NCBI GenBank assembly: GCA_949775045.1
Contig: OX459096.1
Span: 30,463,475 to 30,527,474, forward strand
Direction of reading: 5' to 3'
Origin: Metridium senile
Lineage: Eukaryota > Cnidaria > Anthozoa > Actiniaria > Metridiidae
Length of the DNA: 64,000 nt
The notes below the pieces were generated by a model. It was not told where the DNA came from. It ran no database searches and was given only the letters and a program-made list of their open reading frames with translations. Position numbers and translations under genes: made by a program. This document shows, in pieces, positions 22,692 through 34,975 of this stretch (the first letter of the stretch is position 1; each line of letters starts with the position of its first letter).

Positions 22692-24430
22692 ATATTTTAG
22701 CAGTGCTATTATTCTCTGAAATAAAAAATTCCCAAAATAAAAAACGTGCACGGCCAAAGCGCCAAAAAAAAAAATACTGCTCAGAGCCAAGCTCAAAAAA
22801 AAAAACCTTGCAGAATTCTAGAAATATATATCAGCTAATATATTTACTGTATTTAAAAATTCGAGACTCCGAGATATCAAAAACACGGAAATCCGAGACT
22901 TTGAGACATCAAAAACACGAAAATCCGAGAATTTGAGATATCAAAAACACGAAAATCCGAGAATTACGCACTTAAGTGTTTCAGTATGTATACAATATAT
23001 ACCAAAACACTGAGACCTCGGTGTGTTTTCCCGACAAAAAGTGAACAAATCGCACGAAAGTTAGCTGAACAAAGTCGTGAAGTAACTGCGCGTTGTACCA
23101 GACTAATAGATAAAACGGACTTTTGGAAGTTTAACCAAAACACAAACAGTTATTTTCACTTTGGATTTCGGAGAACAAAATTGTGTAAAAAAACGTGCAA
23201 TACCTCTGGTCGAAAAAGAAATCTTGCACAGACCCTGGCGGCGAAAAGAAAAACATGTTCTTTTTTTAACGTCACAATATAGCAAGACACAAGTGTCGTA
23301 TTCATTGGGGAGACGCACACTCACTACCCCTAGCTACATAAATATCTTAGCACACAACTCTACTCGCGTGAAACGGAGGGAGAAAAACTAGACGACCGGG
23401 AGAAAAAACCCTTCAGTGGCATCGGAGAGAACAACATTTCACTGACAACGCAATATTAATAATGGATAAACAAAAAATAAAATAAATAATATAGAAGAAT
23501 GTTAGAAAACGAAGATATAAACATGTAAACCAAAATTAAAGAAAACAGCTGAGAAAAGGGGGAAATTCAAGAAAAATTTCACATCTTGCTTTTCCGAGAA
23601 CTATTAAAGTTCTACTTTGACGAGAACCAATAAAAGATGAAGAAATTAAAAACTGAACAAATAGTGAAGGAAGCTAGCAAGATACTAATCAGTCAGCTGT
23701 TTAAACACTGTTCTGTTCTGAACGCTGTGAATATTATTGTGCTAAATAATCTGATGCAGTATTCTGATAATATGGGCAAATTACTACCAACTGAATATTT
23801 GCAAGAAAAGGTTAATAAGCACATCTTGTTGAAACTTGCACTTTATGAATTAATAGATTGATAAGTTATAACTTTCTTTTGTATTTTTCGCTTCCTTTGC
23901 CTTTCCTTTTCTCCTTTTCTTTTCTTTTCCTTTTTTCTATTATTTTTTTTCGTTAAATTGTTGGTTGTGTTTCATAATTGAAAACAAACAGTTACATTCA
24001 TATGTCAAAAGCATTCCCGGAATGACTTCGCGAACAACTGCAAATTCACCCAATTAAGTTATGAATAATATGGAGCATAAAGGATACCTTTTAAACATAC
24101 TTTTCATTCAATCACTTCCACTTTCCCAACTGATACAATTAGCACATATTCAAAACAATCCGGATTTTTTTAATACTCTACGTAATCTATGTATGCATGC
24201 TATTTATCATGCTATTTATCAACCTTTACCCAAACTATTGCCCAACAATAAAAGGTAAACAGTGCATAGAATTCTCAATGGTTCCTGTGTGATTGAAGTG
24301 TTATGTTTCTAAGGTCATGTTTGAGTATACAATGACATACGTCACCATACGGTAACATATAACAAGACCTTGAGTTACTTATTAGAATCCTTAACTCCAT
24401 TGTGTATCAAATTCACTTTAGAGGGCGATC

Positions 24431-25863
24431 ATGGCGACGATTAGAACGGTCTTGCTGTTGTTGCTGCCTTGTTATAGCCAGGCTCTGTTTCAAGCCTGTT
24501 CACTGTGTGTTTGTGATAGAAACTCTGGGTCGGTGAGATGTCATAAACTCGAGAAGTTCCCTGAAGTGAGTGCTTTTCCTGTAAACACGACTTCAATGTA
24601 AGTAGCGTGATCAGGCCACGCATGCTGGACCAGTCTATGCTCATATTATTACTCAATCTTTCTCAGTATTTTCACCTTCAAAAACGTAAACGTGGCTCTC
24701 AAGAACCTTTCTACTTAATGAAACCTTTTTTAATCTAACTTTATATATACTCATTCATTAACTTAACAGTGTTATCTTTAATAATTTGCCTAAGAAGTAT
24801 TTGCCGTTTTATGCCTTCTAGCAAAGGTTATCGCTCATGGATTGTATGAAGGAATACTTTAACATTTTCCCCATTACTTGAGATTTATATGTATGTATAT
24901 ATAAAAAAGGATGTATCATTATTGCTCTTATGTCAACTTGGAGTTTCCGGAAAAGTGAAACAAATGCACCGAAAAAGTTATAATGTACTAATTGAATGTC
25001 CGTTCAAGAAAAAGGTCTGAAGGAATGAGTGAATGCATAAATAAAAGAACTTAAATAAAAGACATGCAATTTCATTTTTTATGTTTTTTTTTTTTTTATT
25101 CTGAAATTTAGATTTCAAAATTAATCTAAAACTGGAATAATCATGAATGAAAGAAACATTGAATGAATAAAAAAATGAGAAATTAATATTAGAGATTAAT
25201 ATTAGTAAAATAGAGATTAATATTAGAGAGATTTGTGGAATATAATAACAGTTATAAAAATACAAATAAGGATTAATTTAATATAAGGAAATTCTTAAAA
25301 TGTTCAGATATAAAAGTCTGATATGTCACATTGCCAGCGATATGGAAATAGTACACCAACGGCTGTTTTTGATAACAGCTGGAGAATAAGAAAAATTACT
25401 TAAATATAGTGAAAAGAAGAAGAAAAAACGAATTAAAATAATGAAAAATATTATAAAAATTAAGGAAAAAAAAATAATACACTAAAAATAGAAAATTAAA
25501 TTAGAGAATATAGTGGAACTATGGAAAAAGAAATAAAAACGTTCGTATAGCTTCTAGTATGTCGATAAACGAACAATACAACAAAATGACCAAACAAATA
25601 TGAATAGAACAAAATCAAAGGAAAAAACGAAAAAAATACATCCATACACAAAACCTTTGTATCAAGAAAAAAAAATAAGAATACGAAGATATGTTTAGAA
25701 TACAAATAATAATGCTAAATTTATTTCTTGCAAATATATTGTCAAGTATAAAATGTCTGCTGGTCATCCTCCTAATTCAGCCCTTGGGTGCGAAAGGAAT
25801 GCATAATAAACTATTATTATTATTATAAAAAAGTAAGAATACGAAGATATGTTTAGAATACAA

Positions 25864-25896
<33 letters not shown>

Positions 25897-28800
25897 TTTA
25901 TAATAATAATATAATAATGCTAAATTTATTTCTTGCAAATATATTGTCAAGTATAAAATGTCTGCTGCCCATCCTCCTAATTCAGCCCTTGGGTGCGAAA
26001 GGAATGAATAAACTATTCTTATTATTATAAAAAAGGAAGAATACGAAGATATGTTTAGAATACAAGTCACTATGTTATAAATCAACTCCACTGTTATGAG
26101 TGGGTGTTTTTAGTGAATACCAAATTTAACAAGATTATCAGTTAGACCTCAAAAAAGATTTAATTGAAAGACCCATAATCCATGACTATCGCTTGTTTGT
26201 GTTTATTGAGACTTTCTGGGATTAAAATTGTAGAGAATTATCAAACACATCACAGAATGAAATATAATCTTGCTGTGGACCTCATGTCTTCCGCCTTATT
26301 CCTTCACTCCTACCATTTATATCGCTTGCTTCAAATGCCAACAAGTTTCCCAACACAATAAAAAAACTTCATTTTGTAAAATTACACTTCCATGCTGAGT
26401 TTTTTAATGTTTATTTTGCCAAGCTTTCTGACATGCTGTATTGTTTGAAAACTAACCACAGCGCAAGCAAATAATGTATAGATACATGGAAACATATTGC
26501 TCTTGATTGATGGCGAGATTGACATAATTGTTCTACAAAAAAGTAAAACGTAACAAAATACATAAAACGTGTCCTGCAAACAAAATGAATATTATGAATG
26601 ATGCTATCAGTATTACATCATTGTCGTTAATTTTGTGCAGCGAGGGGGAGGGGGGAGGATTGAAGATAGACACAATAGATTTACAAAAAAGTAATAAGTA
26701 TCAAAATACGTAAAACTTATCCTGCAACCGTAATGAATATTATTAATTAAATGTCATCAATATGGTAACCGTGGCTTTACATCATTGTCGTTAATTTTGT
26801 GCAGCGAGGGGATGGGATGGGATGGGATGGGATGGGATGGGATGGGATGGGATGGGATGGGATGGGATGGGATGGGATGGGATGGGATGGGATGGGACAG
26901 AGGGCGCTACTATAAGAGCCGCTATATGCATGCTACGGAAATAAAGGCCGAACCAGTAGGAGGCTGTAAAGCAAACAATATCAAAACCATATCTATAAGA
27001 TCTCTAACTTTGATTCCTATTTGTCAAAAGTTGTGATATTTTATTTTGTCAAAGACGATGTGTTTGATGACCGACCGGATGGCAGAATTTGGTGTTATCA
27101 TGTAGTGGGATTAGAGTCGAGAAACATGTCGCCTATAGTACTAGGAAATGGATAAGACAGACTATGTGACTGACTGAGAAAAGGCTTCCCAAAAATTAGA
27201 CAGATGGATTTTCTTTTATTGTCGTTTTTGTAATCTAAATACAATACCGAAGAAATAGTATATATGATTTTTAACCATCTACAATCATGTGCAAAATACC
27301 TTGGAACATTTTCTGGTTTTTACATGAAAAATATTTCAACATCATTTTTCCGTTTCCCCCTCTCCCCCGTATCAATGTTGAGTTTTGGGAATGTGAAACG
27401 GTTGTCATTCGAAAGACCAATCAACATTGTTCATCAAATCAAATTGATACATTTTGTATATTTTTTAAAACTCAAACAAAAACGCACATAAAATTTCCCA
27501 ACAATTTTGCACATGATTGTAGGTGATTTTGGAGGATATTTTCCGCAGATAAAAGTTGCTGATTTACTCAGGGTTGTATCGATTTGTTCATTATTTCTTT
27601 TGTTCTTCTTTACGTCTGTCATTTATCCATTCATTTATCATATAGCTTTATTTATCCATCCATCCATTCACTCATTCGTTCATTGATTTAATTGTTTGAC
27701 CATTAACATTATTCATTCTTTCGTTCGTTAGTTCGTTCGTTTTAATATGACATTTTCCCGATGACGCGGTCATTTTAATACCAGTACCAGAATGCTTTAC
27801 GAAGTTTCTTGCTTTTTAAAATTTGTATTCCCTCCTGTGAATACTAAAATACTACAATTATTGAACAAAATGAAAGTAGTCAAATCATTCTGGTACTTTT
27901 ATAGTATATGACGCTATCGTTTGTTTGTCATCCATTCAACTAATCTTCAATTCGTTTATTCAAAGTGCTCATCCATCAAGTTTAATACGTATTTTGTGTT
28001 ATTGTTTCCGTCATCTAGTTGATATTTTATTTCAGTGAAATTACACATTCAAATCTAACGAATGGAATACCATCAGACCAGCTTCAACAGCTCAGCAATC
28101 TAAAACAATTGTAAGTGGCCCTTTGGCTTGCTTTGAAATTTATTTTAATAATTGATTGTTTGGTTGATTGTTGGTTGGTTGGTTGGTGGGCGGGTGGGTG
28201 GGTGGGTGCGTGGCTTGGTTGATTGATTTGTTGATTGGTTGGTTGCTACAGAGTTGCTTGGTTGGTTGCTTCGTTCGTTCGTTTGCTTGTTTGTTTGTTC
28301 GTTTGTTTGTTTGTTTGTTTGTTCGTTTGTTTGTTTGTTTGTTTGTTTGTTTGTTTGTTTGTTTGTTTGTTTGTTTGTTTGTTTGTTTGCTTGTTTGTTT
28401 GTTTGTTGGTGTTTTTGTTTGTTTGTTTGTTTTTTGGTGTGTTTGTTTGTTTGTTTGTTTGTTTGTTTGTTTGTTTGTTTGTTTGTTTGTATGTTTGTTT
28501 GTTCGTTCGTTCGTTCGTTCGTTCGTTCGTTCGTTCGTTCGTTCGTTTGTTATTTTGTTTGTTTGTTCGTTCGTTCGTTCGTTCGTTTGTTTGTTTGTTT
28601 GTATGTATGTTTGTTTGTTTGTTTGTTTGTTTGTTTGTTTGTTTGTTTGTTTGTTTGTTTGTTTGTTTGTTTGTTGGTGTGTTTGTTTGTTTGTTTGTTG
28701 GTGTATTTGTTGGTATGTTTGTTCCTTCGTTTGTTTGTTATTATACTTTCTTCACTTCTCACCGTTTAGGGTCTTAAACTACAACACAATCAAGAACATA

Positions 28801-31800
28801 ACAAGATTTGGACCTCTAAACCTTGTGTAAGTAACAATTATTTTGTATATTTATAAAGACACCTATTTCAAAAAACCGTGTCTATGGAGATTCACAGAAA
28901 GGGACATATATGTAAACAATATTAATCGAGCTGCTACAAGTCATTGATAAACCATTATAGGCATCAACACAACTCATCTACAATAAAACGATCATCAAGA
29001 ACGAAGAGACCTATTCGGTTATTTGTGTTGCGTAACGATGTTTTGTCATATTCGTTTTTGTTTCAAGATTTACCCAAGGCCTAGTCTGGGACCTTAACTC
29101 GCCTTAACTCGCGCAAACTCGCCTTAACTCGCACAAACTCGCATTAACTCGCACAAGCTCGCAGTAAATTACTCAATGTCATAATGCACAGGGAATTGCC
29201 TTAACCTCATCTCACAAAGCTGAAATATACACATATAAGTCATGTTCTTTTAGTGTCACTCCAAATGATGGGATTTTTCCTTAACTGGCCTTAACTCGCC
29301 TTAACTCTCAGCATTGAAATTTTGATTTTCCCTTAACTTGCCTTAACTCGCCTTAACTCGCCCAAACTCGCTGCGAGTTAAGGCGAGTTTAGGTCCCAGA
29401 CTAGGCCTTACCCAGGCATCTTTCCTATGGCAGATCCATTTTTTAAATTTTATTTAGTAGAGATTTCAACATATATTTTTTTAACATTGGTGTTTTTATT
29501 TTTCAGTGTTGTACGACTTGATCATAATGACATTGAAGAAGTAGTCTCTGGAGCGTTTGATAATCTTCCAATCCTCTCTCACTTGTAAGTCTTTATTAAA
29601 ACAAAGACGGAAATCTGAAATTCCATTAATATATAGTTGAAAAACGTATATCGGGAAAAAGCAACAAGAACATTTGACTAGCGTGAATTATGTATTCTTA
29701 ATTCGGGATAGCGCAGAGGGGGCTGAAACTTTCATCCCGTACATATACATGGCTCTCGTCGATCAACCGGCTCAGCCTCGATAACGTGACTACACGCTGT
29801 CGAGGCTGAGGCTGATCGACCACAGGGAGCCCAAGCTCGTCACTTGTGATGTTTTACCGTAAATGTATGAGTCGCGAAATATCCTTTCGCTGTGCCTTAA
29901 ATATACAATAATAAAGACTTTTTTACGTAGATAGTTGTGTATAACTGTTTTCTAGTCTTATGACCGAGTTTTAGGATATTTCGCGACTCCATACATTTAC
30001 TGTAAAACATCACAAGTGACGAGCTTGGGCTCCCTGTGGATCGACGAGAATCATGAAATGGTCTAGCTATATTGATTTGTAAAATAGGTTAGCGTGCCTA
30101 AATAAAGTTGATCATGACACATACCTCGGAGAATCGTCCAATTTTTAATTGTTGTTTATTTCTTCTGTTGTTTTTTTCCAGTTTTTTTCCCTTACCGATT
30201 ATTATTTTTCATCTTTTTTGTAGTCCTTCAATAATATTTCTACTACTATATTATTATCAAGACTGCTGCATTAGACGATCGATTTTCCATTCATGTCCAA
30301 TTGTTTTCATTTTCTTTCATTAGGAGTCTAGAATACAACAGATTGACATCATTTCCGAGTTTCAAGAAAACCTCAAAAGTTACAGAATTGTAAGTAGAAG
30401 TAATCGTCGTTGTTCTTGCATGGGTGAAGGAAAGCCATTCTAGCCCGTGGGGGTGGGGGAGGGGATGGACTCAAGGGTAAAAGTATCGGGTATGCTCGTC
30501 GGAAAGGATTTTTAACCCCTAAGAGAGACGACGAGCATACCCGAGTCTCACAATCACACCCACCCCCCGACGTCGCCTCCCCTACCACCGCCACCACACC
30601 ACCACCCGCACTCGATGACTCTATAGAACTACTAGCGTGTGCCAAAGATACTACTTAAATACCTTTTTACTAGTAATCGAGTGATTACATCATTATCTTA
30701 TATTCTTCAGATTCTTACAAGGAAACATCCGACTAAAGACCTTATCAAGAGAAAGTTTACAAAACTTACCGTTACTCCAGAACTTGTAAGTTAGCCGTTT
30801 GAAATGTATTCTTGCATAGCTCTATATTACCTCCTGACTGGTATTCAGCTAGTCTCTCTCACAGCTGTTTCTGGCTGCGAGGCTAGGGAGACATTGGTAC
30901 GTTTGAGGCAACTTATGCATAACGATATGAATTCCTACTAGGCTCCCTGTGGTAGACCGGTCGTAAACTGCGTTTTTTTCTGATTTCAACCAGACAAAAT
31001 GGACAAATTGCGCAATAGTACCCAGCTGTCCTCATTATAGACTCGACGCCATGGCAGCAATGATGTCAAATAATATCATACATACATACAGACTGAATGT
31101 GACAACTTCGTTACCATAACAACCGAAATGTCGTCCAATCATAATTAGATCTGTGTCATTACTTATAAACGTCAGTGCACAGAAGTATTCGCATATATTT
31201 AAAAGCGATCACAGTTTTGCGGGTCGCGTCGTATAAATCTACTCATCTTGCTTTGACCAATAATGTTTGTTATGTTTGTATTAGTGTGACGTCAGTTTAT
31301 GTGTGGTAATGTATTCTGGATTTGTAGGGATTTAGAAGATACGGGAATAGCTGAAATACCTGATGCAATATTTGAATCTAATAAACATTTACTCAAGATG
31401 TAAGTTTGATTAATTATAACGATTATGATGGTGATGTTGAATATGATGGTGATGATGATAATGATAAAGATAATGATGGTGATGATGATAATGACGATGG
31501 TGATGATGATGGTGATGATGATAATAATGATGATAATGATGATGGTGAATATGATGATGATGATGATGATGATAAAGATGATAATGAAGATGATAATGAT
31601 GATGGTGATGATGATGGTAATGATGATAATGATTATGATGGTGGTGGTGATGATGATGTTAGTGATGGTGATGATGATAATGATGATGGTGATGGTTATG
31701 ATGATGATGATGATGATGACCAACTTCTGATGAAGCGGGATGGTGTTGATTTCCAGGTGAACAGTATAGAGACTATAACATGACAATACCATTGTATGTC

Positions 31801-34800
31801 TATACTACTGATGTCATTCAGGAGCCCATTACCCAATGGGCTCCTGTGTCATTATAATAATCAGTAATAATAAATTATTTCTAGTGCATCCCAATAATTA
31901 TCGATAGCCTTATCATTTGATAAAATTCAACTGCGTTACTCTTTCTCAGAAATCTTGCAGATACCATATCTTTGATATCAATCCACGACAATGCATTTGG
32001 AGAAATATCGCCTCTACAAACACTGTAAGTAACCACCATTTTAGATGTTCTTTTTAATTGATTTTAAAACAAATCATTTCTTTGTATTTTGCAGGATTCT
32101 TGACAACACGAGGATCACATCACTACCAAAGCAAGGACTTGAAAATCTTCAATATTTAAGTCTCAAAAATGTCCCTAACTTTTGGCAGCTTCCTAGTACG
32201 GGTCTCTGGAGAATGCGTGAAGTTCATTTAAGTCAATATAATAGTTTTCTTTGCTGTGCTGTCAAACTAAATAAATACAACAAAGACTGTGCAACTAGAA
32301 TTCATCATCGTGGTGGAACAACAGCTCCACCAAGCACAACGTCGCAACCACAGCCAAGTCAGTCAACCATTAGACCAACGCCAGGAACTACTACAGCTAA
32401 AAGTGGTGGTGGATTTACTTGGCCTGGCGGTGGAGGAGGGTTGACATGGCCAAGTCAGACAACCAGTAGACCAATGCCAGGAACTACTACAGCTAAAAGT
32501 GGTGGTGGATTTACTTGGCCTGGCGGTGGAGGAGGGTTGACATGGCCAAGTCAGACAACCAGTAGACCAATGCCAGGATCTACTACAGCTAAAAGTGGTG
32601 GTGGATTTACTTGGCCTGGCGGTGGAGGAGGGTTGACATGGCCAAGTCAGACAACCAGTAGACCAATGCCAGGAACTACTACAGCTAAAAGTGGTGGTGG
32701 ATTTACTTGGCCTGGCGGTGGAGGAGGGTTGACATGGCCAAGTCAGACAACCAGTAGACCAATGCCAGGAACTACTACAGCTAAAAGTGGTGGTGGATTT
32801 ACTTGGCCTGGCGGTGGAGGAGGGTTGACATGGCCAAGTCAGACAACCAGTAGACCAGCCCCCGGTACTACTACAGCTAAAAGCGGTGGAGGAGGGTGGA
32901 CATGGCCGATTGGACCACAGACTACTCCTTCTTCAAACGCTTCCAGTGGAGGGAGCTTGCTGCCCAATGCGACACAGCAGCCAACATCCTCATCAAATGG
33001 TACCACTGGAGGAGGTGGGTTTCCGGGGAATGCAAGAGAGTTGGCCTACAATTCAACCCAGCAGCCTAGTGTTACTACCAGTGGAGGGGGTGGTTCTTGG
33101 CCAGGAGGAGGAGGAGGCTTTGTTACTCCACCAGCTGGTGTATCAACCCACAAAGTCAACACCTATACAATGTTTACAATTCCAGGTGTACACAATACTA
33201 CAGTAGTCCCTCCATCTAAAATGCCTGCAGGCAACCAATCAAACGCGAGTGTCTATCAATGTCCTAATGATCCAATAGAAGTCAAATGTTTTCCTGAGCC
33301 CGACGCATTTCACCCATGTGAAGATATTATGGGATACACTCTTCTCACAGCTGTATCGTTGTTAGTTGGTTTACTGGCTGTGTTCGCCAATCTCGTGGTT
33401 GCTGTTGTGTTACTTACAAGTCAAAAACGTTTTAACGTGACACGGTTCTTGATGTGTAACCTGGCCTTCGCTGATTTCAGCCTGGGTCTGTACATACTCA
33501 TTCTCACGTGCTTTTCCATCGAGACACATGGTGAATATTACAACTATGTACGTACATGGCAACAAGGAGTGGGCTGCAAGATCTTAGGATTCTTGGCGGT
33601 CTTCTCCTCGGAGCTGTCATTGTTTACCTTGGTTGTTATGACAATGGAACGGTTTTATGCCATTGTGTACGCAATGCACCTGAACGCTCGTTTGTCATTT
33701 CGGTGGGCTGTACGAGCAATGTCGTGTGGATGGCTTTTCGCTATAATCATGGCCGTTTTACCGTTAGTAGGAGCGAGCAGCTACGAAATGGTTGCTGTGT
33801 GTTTACCTTTTGATGTTACAAGTGCTGGATCTACAGCTTACGTCTCATTGATGTTGATTCTCAACGGGTTGTCCTTCATCTTGGTGGTGTACCTTTACGC
33901 TAGAATGTTGTTAGTTGTGGTAAGAGGTGGTGGCATGGAAGGCGCTCCCAAAAGAAACGACAGTAAAGTAGCTAAACGAATGGCAGTGTTGGTGTTCACT
34001 GATATGGCATGTTGGGCCCCTATCGCGTTCTTTGGTCTATTGGCTGCGTTTGGAGTACCGCTCATTAGCGTTACTGAATCAAAGATCCTGATCGTATTCT
34101 TCTTCCCAATCAACAGTATTTGCAATCCATTTCTCTATGCCTTCTTAACCAAAGCTTTCAAAAGAGAGTTTTTCCCTCTCTTGAGTCGATTTGGATTCTG
34201 TAAGTTCAGAGCGTTAAAGTACAACGGTACATTGAGCTCGTTTCTGTATTCACGATCACGCCGTAATCAGTCAAACGATGACAGATTAAAGCGCATTTCT
34301 ACTGTGTCCAGCCCATCATTTGGCCAGTTCTCAAACGATGACAGATCCAAACGAATTTCTACCGTTTCAACACCTTCAGTCAATGACTTTAAACGAAGCA
34401 ACGTTGATTTGGTCAGCACCGATGCTAAACCAAGAGAGAAGATTGAATTTATACAAATGAATGGCATCTCAAACGTTGCCTACATACCAGAGGAGACACA
34501 AATCAGCATAGGTACTACCGCAAAGTTCGTTAAAAGTCCTTCTGGGGCAGAGGATGATGAAGTATTCATTAGACCTAAACTCGCTTCCATAAGCAACTCT
34601 CCTAAATCAATCCTTAAAAAGACTTCAACGGTGGATAATTCACACGTTGTAAATGCTGAGAGTGAGCACAAGGCGAAGCGGAATGACTGCAATGGAGGTG
34701 TAGCTCCAACTGCAGAGAATATTGAAAATGCGCACATCAATGGCGTTTCGAACCTTGCATGTGATCAAGAAGACTTCAAGACTTCTACTCCGACGTCTAC

Positions 34801-34897
34801 TGCGGAATCTCCTGGAACTCCCAGTTCACCCAAATCAGTGCTGAAAAAAGTTTCTGTAATAGAGAATAAACAATCGGACAATGCTGTAAATGAATGA
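24431..34897 (+). CDS. Type-A leucine-rich-repeat GPCR (glycoprotein hormone receptor family), paralogue 2 with repetitive hinge
   Basis: Plasma-membrane receptor of the FSH/LH/TSH-receptor family. Coding exons: 24431-24597, 28036-28110, 28770-28826, 29507-29584, 30324-30389, 30711-30785, 31328-31399, 31950-32024, 32095-34897. Phase-2 junctions throughout, total 1155 aa. Exon 1 has a signal peptide and a cysteine N-cap (CSLCVC...VRC). Exons 2-8 each encode one LRR. The last exon has the hinge CC (~275-276), five near-identical 32-residue units rich in Gly, Trp, Pro and Thr followed by more Gly/Thr/Ser-rich sequence (to ~600), then FHPCEDIMG (~624), seven membrane segments, E-R-F in place of DRY (~740), NPFLY ending TM7 (~899) and a ~250-aa tail with repeated basic-Ser motifs (KRISTVS twice, SPKSxLKK twice). 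It is a tandem paralogue of the gene ending at 19672. The hinge insertion is far longer than in gene 1. Ligand unknown. Confidence 0.92.
25676..26040. repeat. Tandemly duplicated LINE-like 3' tail
   Basis: Two copies of a ~160-bp block starting AAGAATACGAAGATATGTTT and ending in GGGTGCGAAAGGAATG, AATAAACTATT and a short ATT run (about 25676-25836 and 25837-26035). Between them is an AAT microsatellite. The ending GAATGAATAAACTATTATTATT is typical of non-LTR retrotransposon 3' ends; the tandem copy probably arose by duplication, as the flanks repeat too. Confidence 0.55.
26528..26811. repeat. Diverged ~150-bp tandem duplication
   Basis: Unit 1 (about 26530-26652) and unit 2 (about 26681-26811) share ACAAAAAAGTAA, AAAATAC(A/G)TAAAAC and CATCATTGTCGTTAATTTTG followed by TGCAGCGAGGGG. 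The second unit runs straight into the GGGAT microsatellite, while the first ends in a short purine tract. Confidence 0.7.
26811..26896. repeat. GGGAT pentanucleotide microsatellite
   Basis: About 17 uninterrupted GGGAT units on the plus strand. The Gly-Met/Trp-Asp frame running through it is an artefact. Confidence 0.95.
28160..28735. repeat. TTTG/TTCG tetranucleotide array in LGR2 intron 2
   Basis: About 570 bp, starting as GGTTGGTTGGTGGG and becoming TTTG repeats with a long TTCG block (28499-28546) and occasional GGTG/GTAT variants. It fills most of the intron between the first two LRR exons. All three plus frames are open (Leu-Phe-Val-Cys-rich) and give spurious 176-220-aa proteins. Confidence 0.95.
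29078..29407. mobile_element. Fold-back element with CTTAACTCGC tandem interior
   Basis: Ends GGCCTAGTCTGGGACCTTAA and GTTTAGGTCCCAGACTAGGC (plus C). Subterminal arrays of CCTTAACTCG / CGAGTTAAGG. About 330 bp in an intron of LGR receptor 2. Shares the GGCC end and ACTCGC arrays with 22597-22691. Confidence 0.7.
29749..30056. mobile_element. Fold-back element, ~308 bp
   Basis: Ends CATGGCTCTCGTCGATC and GATCGACGAGAATCATG are inverted. An inner long palindrome includes CAGGGAGCCCAAGCTCGTCA / GACGAGCTTGGGCTCCCTG and AGTCGCGAAATATCC / GGATATTTCGCGACT. A smaller palindrome with AGCCTCGATAACG / CGAGGCTGAGGCTGATCGA lies near the left end. Related by motif to 1441-1828. Confidence 0.7.
31404..31735. 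repeat. GAT triplet array
   Basis: Degenerate GATGATGGT/GATAAT array just after the donor of LGR2 exon 7. Frames on both strands (Asp-, Met- or Ile-rich) are artefacts. Confidence 0.9.
32398..32885 (+). repeat. 96-bp coding tandem repeat in the LGR2 hinge
   Basis: Five near-identical 96-bp units plus a partial one, each coding for 32 residues (SGGGFTWPGGGGG, LTWPSQTTSRPMPG, TTTAK). Units differ by only a few bases (for example one ACT to TCT change), so expansion or homogenisation is recent. The unit is a multiple of three and keeps the receptor frame open. The product is an extended Gly/Thr/Pro-rich stalk between the LRR domain and the membrane core. Confidence 0.95.
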
Positions 34898-34975
34898 ACA
34901 TTTCAAAAGGAGTATAATTTTAAAATATAATATTAGGGGTCTTACTAGTAAAAGAGGTATTAACTATCAATGAAA

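Larger units (their letters stand above)
19673..24430. other. Intergenic region between the two LGR genes
   Basis: Contains the hAT-like fold-back at 19774-20556, the TA-flanked MITE at 21240-21454, a TATATCCTATTCAAAC-ended fold-back at 22322-22492 and a GGCCTACTC element at 22597-22691. The remaining ~3 kb is AT-rich with short open frames lacking recognisable domains. The promoter of LGR receptor 2 should lie just before 24431; I could not identify a TATA box or initiator with confidence. Confidence 0.6.
24598..28035 (+). other. Intron 1 of LGR receptor 2
   Basis: From the donor after 24597 to TATTTCAG ending at 28035. It holds duplicated LINE-like tails (25676-26040), a ~150-bp tandem duplication with a GGGAT microsatellite (26528-26896) and a degenerate ATTC/TTCG tract at 27630-27750. 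Other parts are AT-rich with no recognised exon. Confidence 0.65.

Noticed and set aside
28168..28830. 176-220-aa Cys/Leu/Phe/Val-rich plus-strand frames
   Set aside because: Translation of a TTTG/TTCG microsatellite; all frames are open. The last 19 codons overlap a true LRR exon but only by chance of frame.
31292..31792. 166-aa Ile-rich and 125-aa Asp-rich frames
   Set aside because: Translation of a GAT triplet array in an LGR2 intron.
32045..32094. Start of LGR receptor 2 at the ATG at 32045
   Set aside because: This is intron sequence before the TATTTTGCAG acceptor; the LRR continues from the previous exon.
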